Shown here: one piece after another, positions 1 through 11,191 of the stretch
How positions within the stretch are numbered: the stretch's first letter is position 1
Layout: every line of letters begins with the position of its first letter
DNA from: Auxenochlorella pyrenoidosa
Lineage: Eukaryota; Chlorophyta; Trebouxiophyceae; Chlorellales; Chlorellaceae
Direction: 5' to 3'
DNA: 64,000 bases
NCBI GenBank assembly: GCA_001430745.1
Contig: KQ482066.1
Coordinates: 762,588-826,587, forward strand
Translations under genes and position numbers: made by a program
The notes under the pieces: generated by a model
Databases searched by the model: none
Told to the model about the DNA's origin: nothing
What the model saw: only the letters and a program-made list of their open reading frames with translations

Positions 1-12
1 CCCCCACCCCAC

Positions 13-30
13 CACACACACACACACACA
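13..30. repeat. (CA)n microsatellite
   Basis: A short run of CA dinucleotides at the left edge of the window. It lies in the intron just downstream (on the minus strand) of the last visible exon of the gene at 48-521. Confidence 0.8.
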
Positions 31-47
31 AAGCGGGGTGAGCGCAC

Positions 48-521
48 CTTGACATCTAGAGCTTTGGCCAGCTTGTCGCGTGAGGGCGAGGCGTCGCTGA
101 ACTCTGCTGCCACATCAGTGAGCTCAGCCACCGTGCCGGCCACTGGCGCCTGCCGGGGAAGCAGGGTTGGTAGAAGGGTGTATTGATGCTGCAAGCAAAG
201 CAAGGTGCAGGCAGGCACCTGCAGATGCAATTGCAGAGGCTCAAAGTTGGGACGGGCGGATGCGCAGGCGCCACAGCGGAGGAAGCACGCACCTCCTTCA
301 CATGATACGCAAAGGGGTCCTTGTCGCCACTGTGCGCTGCCAGCGCATCCTGCAGGGGCGGGTCAAGGGACGAGACCAGCTGACAACCAGGAGCAGCTTC
401 ACCCACCGCCACAGCGGCAGAAGCCGGGGCCTCCCAACTGGCTGCTGGAACCCTGTTTCGGAGCGGGTGCCAGTTCGCTTGCCCGCGTCTCCAGCGCGAT
501 GCGGAGCTTTTTAGAAGCCAT
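48..521 (-). CDS. Unknown protein, 5' portion (partial gene)
   Basis: Three exons join in phase: 483-521 (MASKKLRIALETR), 293-379 (29 codons) and 48-149 (34 codons). The gene then continues beyond the window. All three exons are whole codons, so every intron seen is phase 0. The first intron must use a GC donor (CGG|GCAAGC): the GT dinucleotides in the following 80 bases do not restore frame to the second exon. The start is the first ATG of the open stretch. The visible 76 residues are hydrophilic, with no signal peptide or membrane segment, and end in an acidic stretch (roughly EFSDASPSRDKLAKALDVK). I do not recognise the family. The gene is divergent from the DeSI gene at 1035. Confidence 0.5.
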
Positions 522-1034
522 GTCGCCTCCTCGCGGAGCGAAAGCTCGTTGTAAGAAGGGCAGTCGGCTGTAGACACGCACTCTCGGGGCTAGAGTCGAT
601 CGGTATATCCAGAATTTTGCTGCAGCATGTCGAAATTTGGGTTAGGTTGAGACGGCTTCTCCAGAGAACGGGCGCAAGCGCGCCAAGCTGGCAGCGCCCC
701 CATGCAGGAGGCCCATGAGGCTCTGTGCCACCAATAGCTCCCGGCCTTTACGTTTCACAGGCGCCACAGAGGCTCCACAGTTGCCTTGCTTCGACTTCGC
801 ACTCTCAAACGCCCCGATCATCCCCCAGTGCGCTCTGAACTCTGCCTCCCTCTGCTCCCTCTATCAGCCCTGTACACGCACGATCAGGAAGTCGGGCAGC
901 AGCGGGAAACTCTTGAACCCGCTTGAGCAAGGCCGCCGGTAGCGCGGCCGCTGTCTGGCGCCTTCCGCCCGGCCGACCGCTCAGACACGAGACCATCAGC
1001 TAACCACTCCCAGACCGTGCGCCTTCCCGTCCCA
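522..1034. promoter_or_regulatory. Divergent intergenic region, gene at 48-521 / DeSI gene
   Basis: These 513 bp separate the start codons of two divergently transcribed genes and must hold both 5' UTRs and promoters. I found no convincing TATA box or other named element. Confidence 0.4.
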
Positions 1035-2949
1035 ATGGCGACTGACGGCGATCTTGTACAGCTCTGGATTTACGACCTGTCTGGCGGCCTGGCCCGCATG
1101 TATTCTCAGATGTTGCTGGGCCGGCAGGTAGGGGTTGCTGTTGCAAGGGATCTGGGGCAAGTGCACGCCCTGAGTCCACTGTATGCAGATGTGTCTGCTT
1201 GCGCTGTGAAACCCGTATGCTGTCCAGGCATGCACGCCATGCGCCCTGCCATTGCTGCAGCATGTCCCGCTTGCCCCGTCCGTCATCTGCCCCTTGCCCG
1301 CCCCAAAGCGGCCGAGCCCCCTGCTGCCCTGTCCTTTCTGTGATGCAGGTTGATGCCATTTACCACACGTCGATCATGGTTGGAGGCTTCGAGCACTATT
1401 TTGGCAAGTGGTCTTCTGCAAACATGTGGACGTGACCCCCCACCATGTGGAGGGCTGTGTTGCCTCTGTCGTGCATGTCCGGCAAGCCTTCCCCCGTGGG
1501 TCTCATGTGCCGCGAGTGCCCCCCCGCTGCAGGCGGCGGCATCAACGTGTCGCCCGCGGGCAGCACGCCCTTTGGCAGGCCCATGCAGAAGCTGGACCTC
1601 GGGTGAGGGCGGCATGGGGGGCATCACCCCGTGGCACACACCCAAGCCTCCACAGCAGTCGTATCACTCCTGAGCCTGCAGCTTATGGTGCTCATGGCGA
1701 TCATTGGACTGCCCTGCCCTGCTGCGAGGCTGATCAGTGCCGGCTGCTCAGCGCCCCTGGGATGCCCCCCGCATTTGCTGCAGGCGCACCGAGCTGCCCT
1801 GGCTCGCTTGCCCCCCCCCTGCTGCAGGCGCACCCAGCTGCCCGAGGAGGTGCGGGCAGAGCTGCTGGCGGAGCTGAGCGAGCGCTACACGCCGCAGGCC
1901 TACAGCCTGTTCAGCAACAACTGCAACAAGTGAGGGGGCCGGGGCCGGTGCTAGGCTGTATGCACGAGCAGCCGAGCTCGGTTTGGCAGGGCGATGGAGC
2001 TCTTGATGGCGGCCACGTCCTGCTGGGTGCCGGCTGTGGGTGGCCACGGCCGTGCAGGCCACCGCAGCTCCACCCCTGGGGGCCGCTCCCACACCAACCT
2101 TTGCCTGCAGTTTCTCGTCCGAGTTTGCGCAGCTGCTGGTTGGGCAGGACATCCCCTCGCACATCACAGGCAAGCAGACCCAGCGGACTGCTCAGTATCG
2201 TGCTGGCAAGCTGCCTCAAGGCCGGCCATGCCGACAAATTCCCAGCCTGCTATGGCACCGCCCACTGCCTCCCTGGGGGCCGCAGTGCTGCCATCAGCGA
2301 CACTTATCAAGCTCCTAACTGCCTATCCACAACTCACCCATCTGCAGCCTTGCCCAGCACTGTCCTGAATACGCCCTTTGGCCAGATGATTGCCCCAATG
2401 TTGAGTGGCCTGGAGCAGCAGATGCGCAGCATGCGAAGCCAGGCGTTCACACCTGGCGCCGCCGCAGCGTTCGCACAGCCAGCACATGCAGGAAGCGTGG
2501 CAAGTGCGGCTGCGAATTCACTGGCACCCTCATTGCCGGCGGCGGCAGCCGTGACAGCTGCTGCACCGGCGGAGGCACAGCAGCAGCAGCAGCAGCAGCA
2601 CGCGCAGCCTGCAACAGAGGAGGGGCCGGCGCTGCATGCTGCGGAGGTGGAGATAGAGGCGGCAGTGGCGGGTGGAATGATGCAGGAGGCACAGGAAAGC
2701 ATGGAGCGCCTGCATGTGCAGCAGCAGCCCACCTTAGAGGCTGCCGCTGCGCCCTCTGCGCTCGCTGCCCCTGCTGCTCCTGGCGAGACGGATGTTTCCA
2801 AGCTGGCGGCTGAGCTGGAGGTTGCCAACGAGGTGCGCCTCCTCATGGCGGAGGGCATGACGGCACACGACGCGCAGGCGGCAGCCATGGAGGCAGCGAT
2901 GGCGCGCCGTGGCTCGCAGCAAGGCGAAGGGCAGAAGGAGCAGCAGTGA
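1035..2949 (+). CDS. PPPDE/DeSI-family desumoylating isopeptidase
   Basis: A cysteine isopeptidase of the PPPDE (DeSI) fold, expected to remove SUMO or ubiquitin-like modifiers in cytosol or nucleus. Six exons: 1035-1127, 1349-1403, 1533-1602, 1828-1929, 2111-2169 and 2348-2949, giving about 326 aa. The family signatures are present: QLWIYDLSGGLAR at the N-terminus, the catalytic His in DAIYHTSIMV, the glycine turn FGGGIN, RTQLPEEV, and the catalytic Cys in LFSNNCNNFS. Catalytic His and Cys are therefore both kept. After about residue 145 the protein becomes Ala/Gln-rich (poly-Gln at 2578-2600), with an acidic helical tail. Introns 2 and 5 need GC donors (FG|GCAAGT at 1404, ACAG|GCAAGC at 2170). 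GT alternatives lie in the wrong phase. The exon 4 acceptor is tandemly duplicated. Family assignment is firm; substrate is unknown. Confidence 0.85.
1776..1843 (+). repeat. Tandemly duplicated 3' splice site and exon start in the DeSI gene
   Basis: A pyrimidine tract, CTGCAG acceptor and the next 16 nt occur twice, 44 nt apart (acceptors end at 1783 and 1827). The downstream copy continues the PPPDE frame. The upstream one would shift frame, because 44 is not a multiple of 3. The 16-nt exonic parts differ at one base. Confidence 0.75.
2578..2600 (+). repeat. CAG trinucleotide repeat (poly-Gln)
   Basis: A short CAG run within the last exon of the DeSI gene, encoding a glutamine tract in its low-complexity tail. 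Confidence 0.8.
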
Positions 2950-3525
2950 TGCCGCATGTGTGTCCCCGCCTGCGCCGGCTTCAGAAGCTCTTACCCAGGC
3001 ACCTCCCCCCCACGGCTTGTAGTTTGCACAGCAGTGCTTGCGCAGATTGTGCGCAAATACACATAGCCGGGATTACACAATTTACAGTAAAGAGCAGAAG
3101 ATCACAGCAAACAAGGTTGGCAAACAATTGCCTCACGTGAACACGGGTATGGCACAAAACTGAAGCGGACAAAGTTACAGGGAAACAACACATAGAGGCT
3201 TGGTATGGCATGCAGCTAGGGTGGTGAGGCCATGAGATCAGATGGGTGCACAACTGCCAAACAAAGGGGGCTCTCATGGAAGGGAAGGAGCAGAGCTGGC
3301 CAGGCTCATGTTGTCAACTGCCCTTGTTCTGTGTAGCGGGTACCCGTGTGCAGCAGGCAGCACTGTACAAGCTGCTGCACGGGCCTGCCTGGGGGCGCCT
3401 GTTGGTGCATGCACGCCAGCAGGATGGAGCCAGCGGGCGGAGAGGCAGGATGCGCAGGCCAGGGAGGGATGTTAGGGCAGCAAGTGCGGGGCACCGCTGT
3501 GCGCCCTGTAAGGGCACCGGCTCGG
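2950..3525. other. Convergent 3' intergenic region
   Basis: Lies between the stop codons of the DeSI gene (+) and the PLAT-like gene (-). It should hold both 3' UTRs. I see no supported gene or repeat here. Confidence 0.5.
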
Positions 3526-6283
3526 TCAGTCACGCGGGGTGTCGGCGCGCCGCGGCGTCCCGTCGGGCGCCAGCGCTGCGCCCGCCTCGTCCACAGGCGG
3601 AGGGATGATGGCCACCCCCACCACTGCTGCCTTGTAGCACAGGAAGCCCACTAGGCACGCCGCGATCTGCTGCACCCGGAACACGCTGGGCGCGCTGCCA
3701 GCCGCCTGCGCGGCCTGCAGCAAACAGGGGGCCAGCGACTGAGGCCTGTGCAGGCATGCCAGCTGCAGCCCTGTTCCGAGTTTAAACCCCAGTGCCCTGC
3801 ACTTAAGCAACACTCGTTCAGGCAAACCCCAGCCCGGGCCCACAGCCCACCTGCTCCACATCGCTTCCCAGCAGCGGCAGCAGCGCGGTGGCGCCCAGCA
3901 GGGCACCCGCTGCCAGGGCCACGCGCACGGCGGGGTTGCCCAGGGCCAGGCGCAGCCCCGGGCCGCCCGCGCTGCCGTCCTCGTAGGCCGCTGCGCCGCT
4001 GCCGACGCTGTCCACCGCCACCTGGGCAGCGCAGCGGGAGGCACGCCGGCGCCGATGCATGAGGATTGCACAGAGCATTGCACAGAGCAAGGCAGGGCCG
4101 GCTGCTAGTATCCATGAACCGCAGCTTTGCGGGCCTGGGTTCAACTTCAAGTTGCCGCCCTGCCGGCATCCCTGGCCACGCCAGCGGCAGAGAGCCCCTT
4201 GCGTGCATTGCTTCCCTCCATAATCCATAACACCACAGGCCTAACCCACAGGCCTGGCCCCCCCCACCTGCAGCATGTACTGGTAGAGCACCCCGCTGGC
4301 CCCCCCCAGCGCAAAGGGCAGCGCCAGGTCGCGCCCCCCCGCCGCGTACGCCATGCCGCTGCCCAGCCCCACGAGCACCGCGGTGGCCGCCACCAGCTGC
4401 GCCTTGAGCTGGCGGTACTGCGCCATGTTCATGCGGTACAGCTGGGCCGCCTGCGCCTGCGGGGTGGGGGGTGGGGGGCGTGTGTGTGTGTGGAGGTGGT
4501 GGGTTGTTGCAGCGGTGACCCTGACAGGGCGGCCCCTCGACAGGGATACGGGTGGTAGCTCGGCCTGCATGCATGTCAAGCGTCGGAGCTGCACCAGCTG
4601 GCACGGTGGGCAGTCGATGCGGCTTGCTTGCTCGCTGTCGCCCACGCTTGCCTTGGTGACAACCACCGCGCTGTCCCCGCTGCCGTACACCAGGGACCCC
4701 GGCGGCACCGGCCGCAGGTACGCCGCCGCCTCGCGGCCGCCCTCGCCCAGCGCCTCGCGGCACACAAACCTGCAGGGCGGGCACGAGGCAGGGTGGGCAG
4801 CAGCGCGGGCCTCCACGTCCGTGATAAAAATCTGTGTAGTCCCAACAGATGCCCAGGGACAACCCTTGCCCCAGGTCTGGTGCAATGCACAGTTGCGACA
4901 GCGCACGCGCATCGCTGTCCCCCTCTCGCCTGTCGGTGTGGCCCGTGCGCGACGACGACACGTCCACCTCCTCGCACACCCAGCGCCCCTGCTCCGGCCC
5001 AACCATGAGCGCCGCCAGCGGGCCCAGCTCGGGCGCGCAGAAGGAGATCTCATCCACCGCGCCCTCCTGCACGCACAGCCGGGGATCCGGGTGAGAGGGG
5101 ACGGAGCTGCGGGCGTGGCCCGGCCGGCAGGAATAGCTTGAGCTTGCAACGGTGGGGTCTCGACCGCCAAGCCCTGCGGTGTTGATGCAAGGAGGACCCG
5201 CGGTTGAGCGCCAAGGCAGTGCAGGCGGGCGCCGGCGCCTGCAGCCCACCTGGAAGCGTAGGCGCGGCCCCACGCCGCTCATGCGGTGCTTCGCCGCTGC
5301 GTGCAGCGCCACTGCACAGTTGGCGCCTGCCCCCTCCTCGTCGATTGACGAGCAGATGTTGCGGACCTGCACAGCCATGCTGCCACAGGCGGGCAGGGTC
5401 AGCACAGCCTGGGCTGGCAAAGGCGCAGGCAACAGCGGTGCACCAGAGCTGACGAGGGTTGTGGGAGCCTGCACAGCTGGGGAGCACATCTGGAGTGCCG
5501 GAACCGCAGAGCCGCCCTTCAGAGCTGGAGCAGATCGCATCCGGACGACACCACCTAACTTGTAAACTGCCGGTGCACAGAGCAGCCCTTCAGGGCAAGC
5601 TGAGAGCTTGCCTCTTGCTCCGTAATTTCTGGGTCGTTCACACGCGGCACGCGGTGCAGCAGCGCGGTGCCGTTACCAGATACGAGGCACAGCATGATGC
5701 CTGCAGTTGGGTCTGACAGTGCGGCGCCGCGCTGCATGCCCGTGGACAGGCGGACTGCACCAGGAGGGACGAGGGTGGGCAGGTCTATGAGGGGAACAGC
5801 CAGAGTGACTGTCCAAAGACTAGGGCTGAAATGGAACACACAACAGGAGTGGAGAAGCTCACTCGCATGACAATATTTCAAACAACCACTGCACCTGTGT
5901 AGACGGTGTCTTGCCGGGGGACCTCAGGCGTAGCCTAGGGTGAAGGGCACGTGCAGGGAAGGGAGAGGGTTTGGTCAGCGAAGCAGACCATTTGCCTTGC
6001 CCCAAAGAGATTGCACTCAAACATTGCAGAGCATAGAGGAGGAATACCCAACAAACCTTCCAAGGACCCTCACCAGCGATGGCCCGCTGGCCACCAGGCG
6101 CTGCGGCGCATCAAATTTCTTGCCACCGCCGCCGCCGCTGCCAGGCCTCCGCTCATCACGGCGAGCACCTGCCGTGACGAGCAACCGGGGCCTCCAGCCA
6201 GCCCCGCAACATGCTCGACTTGATGCCGTGCAAACGGTGGGCCTCGAGGACTCTGCAAAGGCCCCTGGATGATAGGGCGACAT
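3526..6283 (-). CDS. Predicted plastid membrane protein with PLAT/LH2-like N-terminal region
   Basis: Nine exons in phase: 6074-6283, ~5896-5933, 5612-~5802, 5250-5366, 4930-5066, 4652-4769, 4268-4456, 3851-4021 and 3526-3714. The first 70 residues are Ser/Ala/Arg-rich, like a transit peptide. A PLAT/LH2-like stretch follows (YTVTLAVPL ... GAVRLSTGMQRGAALSDP). A conserved-looking soluble part comes next (VDEISFCAPELGPLAALMVGPE, DRFVCREALGEG), then about four hydrophobic segments (LVAATAVLVGLGSGMAYAA, FALGGASGVLYQYML, VALAAGALLGATALLPLL, IAACLVGFLCYKAAVVGVAI). Three introns fit best with GC donors (5611, 4929, 4651), although two of these also have an in-phase GT alternative. Total is about 490 aa. 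Exons 2 and 3 are the least certain. The function is unknown; PLAT-like folding is my inference from pattern. Confidence 0.55.
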
Positions 6284-6606
6284 GGATGGGAGGGTTTCCG
6301 CTCCGGCAGCGATCCCGTCAGCTATCGATCAACTCTGGAGGCTGATCTGGCAAGAGAAAGCAAGAGAAAGCAGAGATACGCCAGACCTGCATCCCGGTCT
6401 TCCTGCCCTGCTGGCAACGTTTGATTGGCAAGGCCGCCCCCATGCTTCTGCCGTGCTCTCCTTGCATTCTGCAAGTGCTAGGCTAGCTCGGCATGCAAAG
6501 CCGCTGCCAGTCGCAAGTTTGAGCTTGGAGAACGTTGGGCAGCTCGCCGGCCAGCCGCCAGGAAACACATCCAGCAGTCGGTTTTGACGCTGTAGTGCTG
6601 CCCATA
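6284..6606. promoter_or_regulatory. Divergent promoter region, PLAT-like gene / methyltransferase gene
   Basis: 323 bp between two divergent start codons, serving both genes. No recognisable motif beyond high GC. Confidence 0.4.
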
Positions 6607-9048
6607 ATGGCCAAAACGACGCGGGCCGGCGCTGCAGCGCCTGCACCGCCGCCGGCCAAAGCAGCGGTGTCAGAGGAGGAGGCGCGCATAAAGGCGCTCT
6701 ACTCCATCATGCAGAGCATCGAGGTGAGGCAGCGCGTGGCAGCGGCAGCATCTCAGCTGGCTTGAAAGCTCCAATCCGGCCTGCTCGCCCTGCCCGGCCC
6801 CGGCCCTGCAATCTTTGGCTGCGCCCCCGAACGCTTGCTCCGCCTGCTTGCACTCACCGCACCTGCCCCCCGGGGCGGCAGAACAAGCTGGGCGGCGGCG
6901 AGGGCGTGGAGGGGCTGTACGGCAGCATCAAGAAGAGCGGCATGGACCGGGTGCTGGAGTGCATGGGGCGCGAGTGCGGGCTGGACGCGCGCAGCGTGCT
7001 CGTCGACGTCGGCGCAGGGCTGGGCAGGTGGGGACCGCTCGCCGTTGCGCAGCTCTTGCTGCTGGTGTGGGAGCTCATAGTGCACATAGTGACAACGCAG
7101 GGTTGCCAGCTGCAGGGGTGCCAAAGGGCCCCATCCTCCTTGCTCTCCCCACGTCACAACCAGCGTCCTCTGCTCGCTCGCAGGCCCCTGATGCACGCGC
7201 TGCTGTCGCCCGGCATCGCGGGCGCCCGCGGCATCGAAATCGACCGCATCAAGTGCGACAAGGCGCATGCGTTCCTGAGGCAGGCGATTGCAGAGCTGGC
7301 ACGGCGGGGCGTGGTCCGGGGGGCCCAGCTGGCGCCCCCCGAGATCGAGTGCAGCGCTATCGAGCAGGCAAGGCTGCGGGACGGGGGGCATGGCAAGCAT
7401 GTGGGGCTCATAGCAAGGGGTTGTCTCCTCCTGCGACGTCCGCTTGCTGCTCATGCCCACGACCTTGCATGCACGCCTCTGCCTTGCGAGCTGCGGGCAA
7501 CCAATGAGCCTGCAATATTCAACTGGATCGTTCGCTGCCACGCCTGCAGGTGCGCTCGCTGGACCCCTGCACTCACGCCTACTCCTTCTGGGAGGGGGTG
7601 CCCGTGGAGGGCAAGGCCGGCTTCGGCCGCCTCTTTGCCGCGTCGCGCACGCTGCGCTCCGTGGCGGTGGTGCAGCGCGCCATCCGGTGGGTCTGGTGCC
7701 GCGCACCGCAGGCGACAGCCGCAGCACAGCGGTCTGCCTCACCCGCAGCCTGCAACGGCTTCTGCTGGGCAACAGACATGCCTGGCCTTCCCATTCTGCG
7801 CTGATGCATGCACAGCATGTTCCAACCAGCCCGGCCTCGCGGGCCTGGCCCCCCACCCATGCCCTCTGGTTGCTGAGCAATCGCCCCTCTGTCCACACTG
7901 TTGTGCAGCACGTGCCCGGTTGAGTACATGGCGGACCTGGGCTTTGGAGAGGTGGTGCTGGTGGACAGCTTTGCTGTCAGCATGTCAGGTGGGGCTGGGT
8001 GCGGGGTTCTCGCTCAGCTGAGGGGTTCCGTCGGTGGGCATGAAGGAAAGGTCAGCTGGCACCACATGTGCACCAGAAGGCCTGCACATTGTGGCGCATG
8101 CCTTGCGTCGCCAGCCCAGGGAAATCAAACACTCCATTACTTTAATCCGTGCTGGTGCTTGCTGGCTGCCTTGCAGGCAGCGGGCGCAGCTTCACAGCCT
8201 ATGTCTTCAACAAGGCGGCGCCGGCGCTGGCGCTGCCCGTGCCGCTCGCACTGGAGGCAGCTGCCGCGCAGAGCGTGGAGACGCCTGCTCAGGCGGCAGA
8301 GGCGCTCCCTGCTGCACCCTCATCTGTGGCTGGGCAGGCAGCAGTGGAGGCGGAGGGCGAGACAGCGCAGAGCCGGCTGGCAGAGGCAGCAGGGGCGGCA
8401 CTGCCAGCAGCAGGAGCAGGCGGCGCCGCAGGCCGGGGCAGGCGCCAGCGCAAGCCCTCTGCCAAGCAGCAGGCAGCAGTTGAGGCCAAGCAGGCGACGG
8501 CTGCAGTGCAGGTGCCTGCAGGCCAGGGGCCCGGCATTACGCGGCAGCAAAAGGCAGCAGAGCTTGCGCCGCAAAGCGTGGAGCAGCAGGGGGCCCGGGA
8601 GCAGCCCGCCCAACCTCCCGACCCGGCGCAGGCGGCAGATCACGCAGCTGTGCCTCAGCGCTCGCCACGGCGGCTGGGCCGCAGTGTCTCGCGCCCAGTG
8701 GCTGCCGCGTCCACAGCAAAGCCCACTGCGCTGCCAGCCGCCAAGCTCAGCAGCCCGCAGCGGGCAGGCGTGCACAAGCGCACCTCGCCTGTGAAACCAG
8801 CCACAGTAGCAGCGGAAGCCTTGCCGCCCGCGGTGCGCCGCTCGCCGCGCAGCCTGGCGCTGTCTGGAGCCGCCGCTGCCAAGGGCCGCGCTGCAGCAGA
8901 GGCGCAGCTGCCCGCGCCCGGCGCCGGTGGGCCGCTGCTGCAGCAGGGCAGCGTGCGCGTGGTGAAGGCCGGCGGTGCAGCTGCCGGCAAGGCGGCGCAG
9001 GGAGCACCGCGGCGGTCGGCGCGCCGCGGCCTGCTGGAGGGCAACTGA
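6607..9048 (+). CDS. DOT1-like class I SAM-dependent methyltransferase with long basic tail
   Basis: Six exons: 6607-6723, 6882-7027, 7184-7367, 7550-7686, 7909-7988 and 8177-9048, about 511 aa. The SAM-binding core is clear: motif I VDVGAGLGRPL, then ARGIEIDRIKCDKAHAF, where an acidic residue follows the second strand. The arrangement resembles DOT1 (histone H3K79) methyltransferases more than small-molecule enzymes. After about residue 225 the protein is low-complexity Ala/Gln/Pro, with repeated basic patches (QRSPRRLGRS, RRSPRSLALSG, RRSARRGLLEG) that could bind DNA or nucleosomes. Intron 3 uses CAG|GCAAGG at 7368; an in-phase GT lies 36 nt further on. The start is the first ATG before EEEARIKALYSIMQSIE. 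The class I fold is well supported; the histone substrate is inferred. Confidence 0.6.
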
Positions 9049-9630
9049 TGCCGATGCAGGGAAGCAAGAGCGCCACGCGCGCAGCAGCCTTATAGCAGGC
9101 GTCGCAGGCAATACAAGGTTCATAGCACAGGTCATGCAGTGCAGCTGACATTCAGACCAGGCAAGCTTCAGCATGTTCACGAGTCCTATCTGTACGCTCT
9201 ATTGCTCATTGGGTCGACTCAACCAGGCTTAAGAGACCGAACCGTGACAGACATTGCAATTGTGTGCGGCTCATGCCATCATGCAAAACTGTAAATATGC
9301 TTTCAGACGCTGCAAACTGACAGAGCTGTCACGGCTCAGAGGAGGCAACCACGAATGGCTCCAGGAAGGCACAAGTGCGGCGGCGCAAATTAGAGGCTGT
9401 AGCATGGCCAGCATGCGCGTGCATTGCTTGCATCTACTGTGGCAGACGGTCTCCTGATGCCACCGCACGCTGTGGATCAAAACTGCTCGGCAACGATGTA
9501 TGAACGGCGCATGCAACCAGCAAAGTTCCCTTGTAAGATCAAGCTGGCTGCTCGCACCGTGACGTCAGCCTGCTGACTGCAGCTTCAAAGCTTGCTCATC
9601 CGAGGGCAACCTGTCTATCTGGCTCCCCCT
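9049..9630. other. Convergent 3' intergenic region
   Basis: Between the methyltransferase stop (+) and the stop of the unknown plastid gene (-). Presumed 3' UTRs; no gene seen. Confidence 0.5.
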
Positions 9631-11004
9631 TCAGGCGTGGGCAAAGACATTCCTCAGCACAGTGTACTGCGCCTCCTGGCCCAGGCACAGGCAGGCCCCC
9701 GGGCGGACCTGCAAGCGGGGCAACATCATGGAAACAGATTAAACTGCGGCCCTGGCAACGTGCGTGTAAATGCAAAGGTGGGCTACACAGCATGCATCCA
9801 GACCGCTTGAACGCTGCGCTTCAGGGGAATCGCTGCTTGTGATCATCTGTCAGTGGAAAGTTTTGGCCATAATTGTCGCTGCTCAGTGCGATGCATGAGC
9901 CCACCTGCGTGCGTGCCCCCTTCTCTAGGCCGCGCCCATCCAGCAGAACAGTGCAGGCCGAGTCCACGTCCTGGAGCACGGACCGAAAGGTTGTGGTTGG
10001 CAATGGTAATGCCCAGCGACACACGACTCAGGCTCGGACCCCGTTTGGCCACCATGCACCGGGCAGCCATGGGCTGGCACTCAGTGCGGTATCAAACCAG
10101 TGCGCCGGCACCAAGAAGCGCGCTGGCAGCGCAACGCGCAGCTGGTTCCCGCCGCACAGCTTGATGTTGCACTCTGCGCGGTTTCCTGCCACCCCACGGT
10201 GGGGGGACACTGCAGTGCAGCAGGCTGGCAGCAGCATGGACGAATTCACTCAGCCAAGGGCTGGGCTCACAGTGACGAAGAGGCGCGAGGGCGAGTCCAG
10301 CGGGTTGGCGGTGCCCTCAGCCTCAAACAGCAGGTGGATGCCGCCGTGCTCCAGGATGGTCAAGTCCTGCGTGGGAGAATTCTGGTCCTTGTTGGAATGG
10401 TTGGGGTGTGATCAGCACGCCCAGGCCTTGAACCTGCATTGATGCACTGATGCACCAATGGTGGTGTGATCACAGCACGGCGGTCGTGAGGTGTTTCGGG
10501 GAGGCATTCCCATGCGCACCTGCGCCTCGTCTGTCTGGAAGTCGTGGCTTGCCACATGGCAGACGCGCTTGGTGCCGATGGTGCCCGTGAGGTCGACCTG
10601 CGGTGCCAGCCAGTGTGAAGAGGACGTCAGTTAGCGGCATCGACGGCTGCCGGCTCATGCGAGGCCCAGCGACCCTGACGGAGCATTTCCGCACCGGTCC
10701 CAGGCGCTTGCAGAAGTCCACATTCTCCGGCTTGGCGCACCACTTGGCATCTGCATGTCAGTTCGCAGGGGCCAGCGGACGTTGGAGAGAAGCGCCTCTT
10801 GCCCCTGCGGCGCTGGCGCCCTCACTGGCGCCGCTACACGCACCCGCCCTGTCACCGCAACTCCCCTCGGAGGCGCTCACCGGGCTGCAGGCTCCACAGA
10901 GTGTTGGCCTGGATGGTTGCTGGGCCCCGCAGAGCCGCAGGCTGCTTCCTAGCAGAGGGGCGGGCTGAAAGCGCGGGCGCCCGGATGCTTAGACTGGCCA
11001 TCAT
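9631..11004 (-). CDS. Unknown plastid-targeted protein
   Basis: Exons that join in phase: 10881-11004, 10695-10750, 10520-10597, 10271-10387, then 9905-9970 and the terminal 9631-9708. At least one exon between about 9990 and 10210 could not be closed in phase. The N-terminus (MMASLSIRAPALSARPSAR...) looks like a chloroplast transit peptide, rich in Ser, Ala and Arg and lacking acidic residues. The mature part has scattered cysteines (DAKWCAKPENVDFCKRLGP, KRVCHVASHDF, ECNIKLCGGNQLRVALPARF) and ends ACLCLGQEAQYTVLRNVFAHA. No membrane segment is evident. I do not recognise the family. Divergent from the amino-acid transporter, 187 bp between starts. Confidence 0.45.
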
Positions 11005-11191
11005 TGCGCACACGCGATCGCTGTCGACAGCTTGTTTGCTTTTTGCAACAACGACAGTGATCGCTACTGAATGGGCCGTAGCTGTGCTGAGTTGTGTGCT
11101 GGCATCCAAAAACCTCCCTGCCCCTCTGCAGTCCAGAGCATTGCGCACAAGAAGTGGAGCATTGATCACGGGGTAGAGAGGAGCTGCGCTC
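11005..11191. promoter_or_regulatory. Compact bidirectional promoter
   Basis: Only 187 bp separate the start codons of the unknown plastid gene (-) and the transporter gene (+), so the two probably share regulatory DNA. Confidence 0.45.

Noticed and set aside
1408..2949. A 513-codon open frame covering most of the DeSI gene
   Set aside because: It reads straight through several introns. Only its last part (2348-2949) is the true exon; family motifs require the spliced model.
3651..5540. A 629-codon minus-strand open frame
   Set aside because: GC-rich DNA has few stops, so the frame spans introns. The protein-like pieces lie in different frames joined by splice sites.
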